The position numbers and the translations under genes were made by a program. Source: Maribellus maritimus (GTDB taxonomy: Bacteria; Bacteroidota; Bacteroidia; Bacteroidales; Prolixibacteraceae). From it: a DNA stretch of 58,361 nucleotides. The DNA lies in assembly GCF_022267315.1 (NCBI RefSeq), contig NZ_JAIKLE010000042.1:1-58361 (forward strand), written 5' to 3'. Numbering within the stretch: the stretch's first letter is position 1; the number at the start of each line of letters is the position of its first letter. Of this stretch, positions 46,225 to 54,636 are shown one piece after another. The notes below the pieces were generated by a model, which saw only the letters and a list, made by a program, of their open reading frames with translations, did not search any database and was not told where the DNA came from.

Positions 46225-46232
46225 TTACTTTG
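46225..46232 (+). promoter_or_regulatory. Possible -7 element of the PUL G sigma gene
   Basis: TTACTTTG is one base off TAnnTTTG and lies 27 bases before the sigma gene's ATG at 46260. No well-spaced -33 box was found. Confidence 0.3.
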
Positions 46233-46259
46233 TGTTTGATTCAGCAGGAACAGTTGACA

Positions 46260-46832
46260 ATGACATTTTCTGATTCACATATTTTTGAAAAAATAAACAA
46301 GGGTGACGATACTGCATTTAGCCGGTTATTTGATGAGTTTTATACTCCCCTTTGCTTTTTTGCCAACAGGTACGTGGCTGATTTGGATTTGTCGCGTTCG
46401 CTGGTACAGCAGGTTTTTGTTGATTTATGGGTAAAACGTGAAAAACTGAATATCCATTTTTCACCTAAATCATATTTGTATCATTCAGTAAGAAACCGTT
46501 CAATCGATTATCTGCGCACAGAGAAAAAAAGTATTCCGATTTCCGGGACCATCGAAGATAGCGGCTCAATCCCTTTTCATGATTTGGTAGAAGAAGCTGA
46601 ATTAAATGATAAAATAAACAAAGCCATCAACCAGTTACCGGAAAAATGCCGCGAGATATTTGTTCTTTGCCGTTTTGAAAACATGAAGTATTCAGAAATT
46701 GCGAAAAAACTAAATATATCAGTAAAAACCGTTGAGATGCAAATGGGAATCGCCCTGAAAAAATTAAGGCAAAGTCTTTCTGATTATCAAATTATTAACT
46801 TGCTCATATCTTTCCAATCAAAAAAAAAATGA
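46260..46832 (+). CDS. ECF sigma factor of PUL G
   Basis: A 190-residue FecI-like ECF sigma factor. The ATG at 46260 is preferred to an in-frame TTG at 46230. Region 2 is seen at VADLDLSRSLVQQVFVDLW and region 4 at YSEIAKKLNISVKTVEMQMG. Its closest partner is the anti-sigma gene 62 bases downstream, and the spacer between them carries an exact AGGGTA-N14-CGTC. It should respond to ligand bound by the SusC at 48076. Confidence 0.93.
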   Translation: MTFSDSHIFEKINKGDDTAFSRLFDEFYTPLCFFANRYVADLDLSRSLVQQVFVDLWVKREKLNIHFSPKSYLYHSVRNRSIDYLRTEKKSIPISGTIEDSGSIPFHDLVEEAELNDKINKAINQLPEKCREIFVLCRFENMKYSEIAKKLNISVKTVEMQMGIALKKLRQSLSDYQIINLLISFQSKKK

Positions 46833-46842
46833 TTCCTATTAC

Positions 46843-46866
46843 AGGGTAAGATGCCGCTTTTTCGTC
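46843..46866 (+). promoter_or_regulatory. ECF-type promoter between sigma and fecR (PUL G)
   Basis: AGGGTA (46843-46848), 14 bases, then CGTC (46863-46866), matching PUL F exactly in sequence and spacing. It ends 28 bases before the fecR start. Confidence 0.55.
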
Positions 46867-46894
46867 GTATTAATAATTAAACCGATAAAGCAAG

Positions 46895-47911
46895 GTGAAA
46901 ATAAGCTCTGATAAAATAGATAATCTCATCGCCCGTTGTATCTCGGGAAATGCCAGTGCAGAAGAAATAAATATACTTAACGATTGGCTCGATAACTCTT
47001 CCGAAAACAAAAAGTTTTATAAAAAAAATGTGGAAGTATGGGAGAAAAGCAATGGTTGGCTGTCTGATTCATCTGTAAAACAGGATAAATTCGAACTACA
47101 AAAACGATTGACTTCTCAACTCGCCAAACAAATACGGCATACAAAAAGAATCTCATTTGTATATAAAATCGCAGCAATTCTGGTCATTCCAATCACTTTT
47201 GCTATTTCATTTTACTTTTTGGAGCAAAAACCTTCTGCCGGTGATGAACAGACACAAATTTGTGAAATAGCCGCACCAAAAGGACATGTATCAAAATGTA
47301 TTTTGCCCGATGGTTCAGAAGTTTGGATAAACACAAACTCATCCATCATCTATCATACAAATTCGTTCAATAAAAGGGTCCGCGAGGTTGAACTTAATGG
47401 GGAAGCCTATTTTGAAGTTACCAAAAACAATGCGAAACCGTTCATGGTAAAAACTGAAATTGCCAATATAAATGTTACCGGTACTTCTTTTAATGTAAAA
47501 GCGTATCCCAAAGAAAAAGTTTTCGAAACAGTACTGGCTGAAGGAAGTATCGAAATGGAGTTAAATAATCAAAGTCACCAAAAAGTAAAACTTGTTCCGG
47601 GAGAAAGGGCAATCTATGAGGAAAATAAAAAAGGAATCTCGATAGAAAAAACAGAGGCTGACTTTTACACCTCATGGAGAAACGGAGAAATCTTATTTAA
47701 AGATGCAACCTTAAACGATCTCATAAAAGAACTTGAAAGGATATACGATATCAAATTTCACTTAAAGAATCCTTCACTTGGTGAATTCCGGTTTAGGGGG
47801 ATGTTTAGCTACAACGCCAACCTGATTGAAGCGCTGGAAAAAATTAAAAGAACAGCCGGTATTAATTATTATATTGAAAACAAGGAAGTCTGGCTAACCA
47901 AAAATAACTAA
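46895..47911 (+). CDS. FecR-family anti-sigma factor of PUL G
   Basis: A 338-residue inner-membrane anti-sigma factor starting at GTG. Cytoplasmic helical part (about 1-88), transmembrane segment (about 90-110, IAAILVIPITFAISFYFL), FecR domain (GHVSKCILPDGSEVWINTNS, INVTGTSFNVKAY), and DUF4974-like C-terminal domain (LNDLIKELERIYDIKF onward). It pairs with the sigma factor upstream and the STN domain of the next gene's product. It is 164 bases from susC, and that gap carries two hairpins. Confidence 0.92.
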   Translation: MKISSDKIDNLIARCISGNASAEEINILNDWLDNSSENKKFYKKNVEVWEKSNGWLSDSSVKQDKFELQKRLTSQLAKQIRHTKRISFVYKIAAILVIPITFAISFYFLEQKPSAGDEQTQICEIAAPKGHVSKCILPDGSEVWINTNSSIIYHTNSFNKRVREVELNGEAYFEVTKNNAKPFMVKTEIANINVTGTSFNVKAYPKEKVFETVLAEGSIEMELNNQSHQKVKLVPGERAIYEENKKGISIEKTEADFYTSWRNGEILFKDATLNDLIKELERIYDIKFHLKNPSLGEFRFRGMFSYNANLIEALEKIKRTAGINYYIENKEVWLTKNN

Positions 47912-47984
47912 TATAAAAACTAAACATTATGATTGAAAAAATACGCTATGGTTAAGTTTTGTTAGACGGTTAATAGAGAAAAAG

Positions 47985-48040
47985 AAAGAGGGACATGTTG
48001 GTCGCATTCCCTCTTTAAAAACCTCATTAACCCGTATGAG
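47985..48040 (+). promoter_or_regulatory. Two tandem hairpins in the susC leader (PUL G)
   Basis: Hairpin one (47985-48016): AAAGAGGGA and ATG pair with CAT and TCCCTCTTT around a bulged C, loop TTGGTCG. Hairpin two (48023-48040): CTCAT/ATGAG. Position and TT..CG loop match the leaders of PULs E and F. Confidence 0.6.
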
Positions 48041-48075
48041 CTAAATCAGTTTATTAATTAAAAACATTCAAATTT

Positions 48076-51000
48076 ATGAAAAAAAAATTACAAAGAATGG
48101 GGAGTTTATGTCCCCGTGCTAAAAAACTAATGCTAATTATGCGCCTGACTATTTTGCTTATAGCGTTTTCAATCCTCTCAACCTCTGCAAGTGTGTATTC
48201 GCAAAGCACAAAGCTGACAGTTAAAATAAAAAACAGCCGGATTGCAGATGTTTTTGACGAAATTGAACAACAATCCGAATTTTACTTTTTCTACAACCGC
48301 GACAATTTTGATGATAACCGGCTGGTTTCGGTTGATGTGGAAGGAAAAACCATTGAACAGATACTGGATAAACTTTTTAAAGATCAGCCGGTAACATATG
48401 AAGTAGTTAACAGAAATGTGCTTATTAAAGCTAAAAGCGAATTCCCCGGAATCTCAGAAATGCAGCAACAACGAACAGTAAGTGGCACCGTGAGCGATTC
48501 CAATGGGCAACCTCTGCCTGGTGTAACAGTGGTGGTGAAAGGCACAATGAACGGCACGGTTACCAATTCAGATGGCAAATATTCTTTATCTAATATTTCA
48601 AATGAAGCAACAATATTATTTTCGTTTGTGGGGATGAAAACACAGGAAATTTTGGTTGAGACCCAAACCTTCATAGATGTAACAATGATTGAAGATGCAA
48701 TTGGTATAGAAGAAGTTGTAGCAATCGGATATGGAACTATGAAAAAAAGCGATTTAACAGGTTCTGTAATATCAGTAAGTACAGAGAAATTGAACAAACG
48801 ACCTGTTGTCAACGTAGGGCAGGCGCTATCAGGTATGGCTGCAGGAGTTGAAATTTTCGAGAGTAGTGGAACACCTGATGGCAACATTCGGATTCGAATT
48901 AGAGGAGATAATTCAATTAACTCTTCTAATGATCCTTTATTTGTTGTTGATGGTGTAATTGGGGTCTCTAATATTAATTTATTTAATCCAAGTGAAATCG
49001 AGTCTGTTGAAGTTTTGAAAGATGCTTCTGCAACGGCAATTTATGGGGCAAGGGGAGCAAATGGTGTAATTATAATTACAACCAAAAGAGGAATAAAAGG
49101 TCAGGTACCAATTATTTCGTATGACGGATATGTCTCTGCAGGATTACTTTCCAAAAAGATAGATCTCATGAATGCTGCTGAATGGTGGGATAATTATAAT
49201 CTCACAATGGACAATGGTGCAAAATATGATCCGGAAGGTTATGCACAAGGCGTTCATAAAAAAGCAGATCCGGCAAGTATGCCAAATCTTTTTGACTCTA
49301 ATGGAAATCCTCTTTATGATACTGATTGGCAAAAAGAAGCATATCCTACAGCATTCTCACATAATCATCAACTTAGTATTAGAGGAGGTGCTGAAAAAAC
49401 CTTATATAGCGCTCATCTTAGTTATATGCAACGCGATGACTTGGCAATGAAAAATGATTATCTGAAAAGATACACAGGAAGAGTTAATTTTGACACAGAA
49501 TTAAGAAGTTGGCTCGATTTTGGTGCTAATATGTATTTTAGTTATAGTAAAGGCAATGATAATTCCAGAACATACGGAATTAAACGGTTAGTTCAGGAAG
49601 CTATTCCAATTATACCAGTTAAATACCCAGATGGGACTTGGGGAAGTAATCGAGACTTTCCTGGTGGGGTTCAAGATACACCTGCCAGATATTTGGAAGA
49701 TATAACTGACGAAACGTCAAATTCTCAAACGGTAGGTGATTTATATTTTGAATTTAAAATAACAAAAGATTTAAGTTTAAAATCAACTTTTGCAATTGAC
49801 GTAGACAATAGTAAACGAAACTATTACTCGGGAAGAAACTTAATTCAGTTCAGTAAGAATCAAGGAGGTATTGCAACTATTGAGACACAAAAACAAATTT
49901 ATTGGCAGAACGAGAATTATGTTAATTGGAATAAGGAATTCAATGAAAACAATAAATTAACTTTCATGAGCGGTGTTAGTTGGCAGCAACGTTCAGCAGA
50001 AAATGTAGGCTCCACAACACAAAACTTCAGTGATGATTTTTATCAGTGGCATAATTTAGGTGCAGGAACTGTTCCCAAACCGTCATCTTCAAATGATTGG
50101 CAATGGGCATTAAATTCTTATTTTACACGTTTTAATTACACATTCAAAAACAAATATCTTTTTACTACAACGGGAAGATTTGATGGTTCTTCGAAATTTG
50201 GGAAAAATAACAGATATGCATTTTTCCCTTCATTTGCATTTGCGTGGCGAGCTTCTGAGGAATCATTCTTGAAAAACAATACTCTCATTGATAATCTAAA
50301 AGTAAGGACTAGTATTGGAGAAACAGGTAATCAGGAGATAGGTAATTATGCTTTTTTACAGAATCTGGGTTCGTCTAATGTTATATTTGGCGATAATTAT
50401 TATACTGCATTATATAGAAGTACTTTCGGAAATCCAGATCTTAAATGGGAAAAAACTCTACAAATGGATATCGGATTTGATATTAGTATTTTATCCCAAC
50501 GAATAAGTTTATCTTCAGATTATTATTACAAAATTACAAGTGACTTACTATTAAATGCACCAATTCCAGGTTCATCAGGATTAAATTCAATAATGAGGAA
50601 TATAGGTGAAGTAAAAAATCAAGGGGTAGAGTTAACATTAAATACTCACAATATTAAATCCAAAGATTTTAATTGGAACTCTGTCCTATTATTTAGCTCA
50701 AATAAAAATGAAGTCATAAAATTAGGCGAAAATAATGAAGACATTTTTCCCGAAAGTCATGCACAGGGAGATATTTCGATTTTGAGAGTAGGTGAACCGG
50801 TAGGATCTTTCTGGGGACTTCGAAGGTTAGGAACCTGGGGAGCAGATGAAGCAGATGAAGCTGCAAAATATAGCAGGCTACCTGGTGACGTAAAATTTGA
50901 TGATCTCAATAATGATGGACAGATAAATAGTGAAGACAGAACAATCATTGGCTGTTCGTCTCCTGATTGGACAATGACATTCTCAAATTCAATATATTAC

Positions 51001-51462
51001 AAAAATTTTGACTTCACTTTTGATATTCGTTTTGTAATGGGAAATGATGTAATAAACTTAGCAACTCACAATGCAGAAGATCGTTCAGGTGTTGCAAACG
51101 GATGGAAATCAAATTTAAATGCATGGACATCAGATAATCAAAATACAATGGTGGCAGAACGAAGGCCAATGAGAGCCTATTATGATTCCTATCCTGATTC
51201 GCATTGGGTTCAGGATGGTTCATTTATAAGAGGTCAAAACTTTGTTTTGGGTTACAACTTTGACGAAAGTATTCTCGATAGAATAAAATTTAATAGTTTA
51301 AGAATATATGTTAGTGCCCAAAATTTATTCTGTATTACAAATTATAACGGATATGATCCGGAGATTTCAACAAGATCTTCAGCAACCTTTGGACAAGGTA
51401 TTGACGACTTTGCTGAGCCCAAAAGAAGAACTTTTACTTTCGGACTAAATGTAAACTTTTAA
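48076..51462 (+). CDS. SusC-like TonB-dependent transporter with STN domain (PUL G)
   Basis: A 1128-residue outer-membrane transporter. It has an N-terminal extension and second Met (LIMRLT), a signal peptide ending near YSQ, an STN domain (about 46-115, KNSRIADVFDEIEQQSEFYF), a carboxypeptidase-D regulatory-like domain (VSGTVSDSNGQPLPGVTVVV), EEVVAIGYGTMKKSDLTGSV, a plug with DASATAIYGARGANGV, and a barrel ending in FGLNVNF. Base composition changes inside the gene. The first 800 bases resemble the neighbourhood (55% GC in the line at 48481), while later lines fall to 27-28% (49921, 50581). The plug and C-terminus resemble the SusC of PUL D. susD follows after 12 bases. Confidence 0.96.
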   Translation: MKKKLQRMGSLCPRAKKLMLIMRLTILLIAFSILSTSASVYSQSTKLTVKIKNSRIADVFDEIEQQSEFYFFYNRDNFDDNRLVSVDVEGKTIEQILDKLFKDQPVTYEVVNRNVLIKAKSEFPGISEMQQQRTVSGTVSDSNGQPLPGVTVVVKGTMNGTVTNSDGKYSLSNISNEATILFSFVGMKTQEILVETQTFIDVTMIEDAIGIEEVVAIGYGTMKKSDLTGSVISVSTEKLNKRPVVNVGQALSGMAAGVEIFESSGTPDGNIRIRIRGDNSINSSNDPLFVVDGVIGVSNINLFNPSEIESVEVLKDASATAIYGARGANGVIIITTKRGIKGQVPIISYDGYVSAGLLSKKIDLMNAAEWWDNYNLTMDNGAKYDPEGYAQGVHKKADPASMPNLFDSNGNPLYDTDWQKEAYPTAFSHNHQLSIRGGAEKTLYSAHLSYMQRDDLAMKNDYLKRYTGRVNFDTELRSWLDFGANMYFSYSKGNDNSRTYGIKRLVQEAIPIIPVKYPDGTWGSNRDFPGGVQDTPARYLEDITDETSNSQTVGDLYFEFKITKDLSLKSTFAIDVDNSKRNYYSGRNLIQFSKNQGGIATIETQKQIYWQNENYVNWNKEFNENNKLTFMSGVSWQQRSAENVGSTTQNFSDDFYQWHNLGAGTVPKPSSSNDWQWALNSYFTRFNYTFKNKYLFTTTGRFDGSSKFGKNNRYAFFPSFAFAWRASEESFLKNNTLIDNLKVRTSIGETGNQEIGNYAFLQNLGSSNVIFGDNYYTALYRSTFGNPDLKWEKTLQMDIGFDISILSQRISLSSDYYYKITSDLLLNAPIPGSSGLNSIMRNIGEVKNQGVELTLNTHNIKSKDFNWNSVLLFSSNKNEVIKLGENNEDIFPESHAQGDISILRVGEPVGSFWGLRRLGTWGADEADEAAKYSRLPGDVKFDDLNNDGQINSEDRTIIGCSSPDWTMTFSNSIYYKNFDFTFDIRFVMGNDVINLATHNAEDRSGVANGWKSNLNAWTSDNQNTMVAERRPMRAYYDSYPDSHWVQDGSFIRGQNFVLGYNFDESILDRIKFNSLRIYVSAQNLFCITNYNGYDPEISTRSSATFGQGIDDFAEPKRRTFTFGLNVNF

Positions 51463-51474
51463 ACTAAAGGCAAA

Positions 51475-52989
51475 ATGAAAAATTATATAGTACTATTTAT
51501 TTCCATTTTATTATTATTCTCCTGTGAAGATTTTTTGGATGAAAAACCAACGGGAACAATGACAATAGATTCAGAACTGACAAGCGATGAATCAGCACAG
51601 GCACTAGCTAACAGTGCTTATGTTAATTCAACTGTGTTTTACACTTCTGCAGGGAGTTGGGGGGGGAATACCACTTTGTTACTCGAATATATGACAGGCA
51701 AAGTAACATCTGAAAATTCGCAATCAAATTTTAATGAGTTTCAAAATTTAATTGTAAGTGATCGCACTTTATACCTCCAGGAATGGTGGGAAAATTGTTA
51801 TTCAGGAATTTCAAAGTGTAATCTGGCAATTCAGAAACTTTCAGAGTTTGAAGATATTAATGAAGAAACTATTAATAACTACCAAGCCGAAGTAAGATTT
51901 ATGAGAGCTTTATACTACTTTTATTTAGTTCGTATATTCGGAGATGTTCCAAATATTCAGAGTGTACAATATGAGTTGGGAGAGCTGCAAGTAGAAAGAA
52001 AGCCTGTTAAAGAAATTTATGATGAAATAATTATTCCAGACCTTCTTTTCGCTGAAAAATCAGAACTACCTTTTGTTGATAATTCGGGAAGAACGTCAAT
52101 AGCCGCAATTAAGGCTCTACTCGCTGATGTTTATCTAACATATGCAGGATATCCTATTCAAGGAGGAAATGAATACTACTCTGAATCTGCAAAACGTTCG
52201 TTAGAAATAATTGAATCAGGTAATTTCTCACTTTTTAACGATTATGAAGCGCTAAGGAATCCAGCAAACAATAATCAAGGGGAATTCATATTTCAAGTCC
52301 AGTTTTCTTTGGATAAAAGACACAACGATGGAGTTTTGCTCTATTTACCATCTCGTTCAGGAATCTCTGCTTTTAACCTGGAATATGGAAGCTTGATTCC
52401 CTCAGAGAAATTTGTAAATAGTTTTGAGCCTAATGATAAAAGAGCAGAAGAAAAACAATTCTTTTTTAGCACATACAAAGGTCATCCAAGTAAATTCTCA
52501 CCGGGTGCTCCAGAACTAGATTTTATGGACTTAGGTGCTCATTACGTATATAAATTTTTTGATAAAAATGCAATCGATGTTACTGCAAAATCATATCTAA
52601 ATTGGACAATTTACAGATATGCTGATATTTTGTTAATGTACGCAGAGGCACAAGTTCTTTCTGATGGACAACCCAATCAGACCGCGTTTAATTCTTTGAA
52701 TTTAATAAGAAACAGAGCAAACCTATCTGATTTTACTGATTCTAATTCTGATAATTTCAAAAAAGCTGTTTGGGATCAAAGATATTTTGAATTGTGTTTT
52801 GAGAATAAAATGTGGTTTGACATGTTGCGGAACAGGATGATAAGAGACGATGAATCTGGGGAATATATAAATTTTGTTGGATATACAAATAATTGGGGAA
52901 AAACATATTCTGAGACCCAATTGCTTTTCCCGATACCACTTAGTGAAATGCAAGCAAATTCTAATCTGATTCAAAATTCTGGATACTAA
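51475..52989 (+). CDS. SusD-family glycan-binding lipoprotein (PUL G)
   Basis: A 504-residue surface lipoprotein (lipobox LFSC, Cys17). Landmarks are AEVRFMRALYYFYLVRIFGD, TIYRYADILLMYAEAQVL and RYFELCFENKMWFDMLRNRM, ending in NSNLIQNSGY. It resembles the SusD of PUL D more than the others, in line with its SusC partner. It lies within the AT-rich tract that starts inside susC. A strong terminator-like hairpin begins 12 bases after its stop. Confidence 0.95.
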   Translation: MKNYIVLFISILLLFSCEDFLDEKPTGTMTIDSELTSDESAQALANSAYVNSTVFYTSAGSWGGNTTLLLEYMTGKVTSENSQSNFNEFQNLIVSDRTLYLQEWWENCYSGISKCNLAIQKLSEFEDINEETINNYQAEVRFMRALYYFYLVRIFGDVPNIQSVQYELGELQVERKPVKEIYDEIIIPDLLFAEKSELPFVDNSGRTSIAAIKALLADVYLTYAGYPIQGGNEYYSESAKRSLEIIESGNFSLFNDYEALRNPANNNQGEFIFQVQFSLDKRHNDGVLLYLPSRSGISAFNLEYGSLIPSEKFVNSFEPNDKRAEEKQFFFSTYKGHPSKFSPGAPELDFMDLGAHYVYKFFDKNAIDVTAKSYLNWTIYRYADILLMYAEAQVLSDGQPNQTAFNSLNLIRNRANLSDFTDSNSDNFKKAVWDQRYFELCFENKMWFDMLRNRMIRDDESGEYINFVGYTNNWGKTYSETQLLFPIPLSEMQANSNLIQNSGY

Positions 52990-53000
52990 TTTTAATATTA

Positions 53001-53038
53001 ATTCCGGCGTTGGTAGTACAACAATGCCGGAATCTTTT
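53001..53038 (+). terminator. Terminator between susD and sulfatase (PUL G)
   Basis: ATTCCGGCGTTG (53001-53012) pairs with CAATGCCGGAAT (53022-53033) with one G-T wobble, followed by CTTTTTATT. It probably stops or strongly reduces read-through into the sulfatase genes. Confidence 0.8.
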
Positions 53039-53082
53039 TATTAACCTCTGATAAAGAAAGTTTTCAATTAACAATTTTAAAA

Positions 53083-54636
53083 ATGAAAGTTCAATTCTTT
53101 AGTTTTCTTTTTTTTGTTGCGACAACTTTTATCCCTCAATTAAGTAAAGCTCAGGAGATGCCCAATATTATCTTTATTTTTGCTGATGACATGGGGTACG
53201 GCGATGTCTCTTGTAATAATCCTTATTCCAGAGTTTCGACCCCAGCAATAGATCAATTAGCAAAAGAAGGAATTCGTTTTACCGAAGCACATTCTGCGGG
53301 TTCTGTTTGCACCCCATCCCGGTATGGCCTTATTACTGGACGATATTTTTTTCGTGCTCCAAAACAACGTTCCCATTGGGGATATTTATCTCCTTATATA
53401 AGTCCGGAGAGAGAAACTATTGGAGATATGTTGAAAAAAAGTGGATATACTACGGCTTGTATTGGAAAATGGCATTTAGGTTTGAATTGGCAGCGCAAAG
53501 ATAAATCATTACCTCTTATTGAAGCACAGGGAAGAGCAGGTTATACCAATGTCGATTTTAGCTTACCTGTATCTGGAGGTCCTTATGATTTAGGATTCGA
53601 CTATTCTTTTATTATGCCTGCCTCCCTCGATATGCCACCTTATGTTTTTGTGAAGAATAATGAAGTTGTAGATCAAGAAATAATATTAACTGCTGATATG
53701 TATCCCAACCGTTTGGAAAAAACTGAATTTGCCTGGGATAAGAAATATATTAATGACGATGATATTTACTGGGAACGCGGCGTATGGTGGAGAAACGGAG
53801 AAATGTCAAAATCATTTAACGTTGAGGAATGTCTGGATGCTATTACAAAAGAAGGACTTGCGTTTATTGAACGGGTATCAGAAACGGAAAATCCATTCTT
53901 TCTATATTTACCTCTTACCGGACCACATACTCCTTGGGTACCTAACAAACATTTTAAAGGAAAGACAGGGTTGGGTACTTATGGCGATTTTATTATGCAG
54001 ATTGATAATATTGTAGCTCAAATTACAGAATTAATAAAGGAACAAGGCATAGAAAAAAACACAATGATAATTTTTTCAAGTGACAATGGTGCTGCCTGGG
54101 AGACAGAAGATATACTCCAATATGCCCATCAAAGTAATTGGGGAAGAAGAGGAATGAAAGGTGATACATGGGATGGTGGACATCACATTCCTTTAGTAAT
54201 AAAATGGCCGGAGAAGATAAAGGCTGGAACAATTTATAATTATGACATAGGTCTAACTGATTTTTATGCAACTTTTGCAGACATGACACATCAGGAAATG
54301 AATGAGAATGAAGCTGAAGATAGCTATAGTTTTATGACCGTGTTAAACGGAAATCGGGAAGAAAAGTTTCGTGATCATATTATTTATTTATCATCTTCTG
54401 GTAAATTAGCAATAAAAAAGGGAGATTGGAAATATATTCAAGGATTGGGTTCTGGCGGATTTTCTTATCCGGCGAATCTTTCACCTGTTAAAAATGGTCC
54501 AACCAGTCAACTCTACAATATGAAAAAGGATATCGAGGAAAAAAATAATCTTTTCCTACAAAAGCCGAAAATTGCGGAAGAACTAAATACCTATCTCAAA
54601 AAACTTGTTGAAAATGGATATAGTAGAACTAGGTAA
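53083..54636 (+). CDS. S1-family sulfatase, secreted (PUL G, first)
   Basis: A 517-residue arylsulfatase-A-like sulfatase. The signal peptide ends near residue 24 (SKAQ). Metal site [14 protein letters not shown]; maturation motif [13 protein letters not shown] with Cys76; GKWHLGLNW near residue 128; second metal motif [13 protein letters not shown] near residue 330; then [15 protein letters not shown]. The C-terminal [14 protein letters not shown] is intact. It is AT-rich like the susCD genes before it. Its last 23 bases overlap the likely start of the next sulfatase gene, indicating coupled translation. Confidence 0.94.
   Translation: MKVQFFSFLFFVATTFIPQLSKAQEMPNIIFIFADDMGYGDVSCNNPYSRVSTPAIDQLAKEGIRFTEAHSAGSVCTPSRYGLITGRYFFRAPKQRSHWGYLSPYISPERETIGDMLKKSGYTTACIGKWHLGLNWQRKDKSLPLIEAQGRAGYTNVDFSLPVSGGPYDLGFDYSFIMPASLDMPPYVFVKNNEVVDQEIILTADMYPNRLEKTEFAWDKKYINDDDIYWERGVWWRNGEMSKSFNVEECLDAITKEGLAFIERVSETENPFFLYLPLTGPHTPWVPNKHFKGKTGLGTYGDFIMQIDNIVAQITELIKEQGIEKNTMIIFSSDNGAAWETEDILQYAHQSNWGRRGMKGDTWDGGHHIPLVIKWPEKIKAGTIYNYDIGLTDFYATFADMTHQEMNENEAEDSYSFMTVLNGNREEKFRDHIIYLSSSGKLAIKKGDWKYIQGLGSGGFSYPANLSPVKNGPTSQLYNMKKDIEEKNNLFLQKPKIAEELNTYLKKLVENGYSRTR

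Noticed and set aside
4595..48076. Invertible promoters controlling the PULs
   Set aside because: No recombinase gene and no matching inverted repeats flanking promoter-sized segments upstream of the sigma or susC genes were seen.
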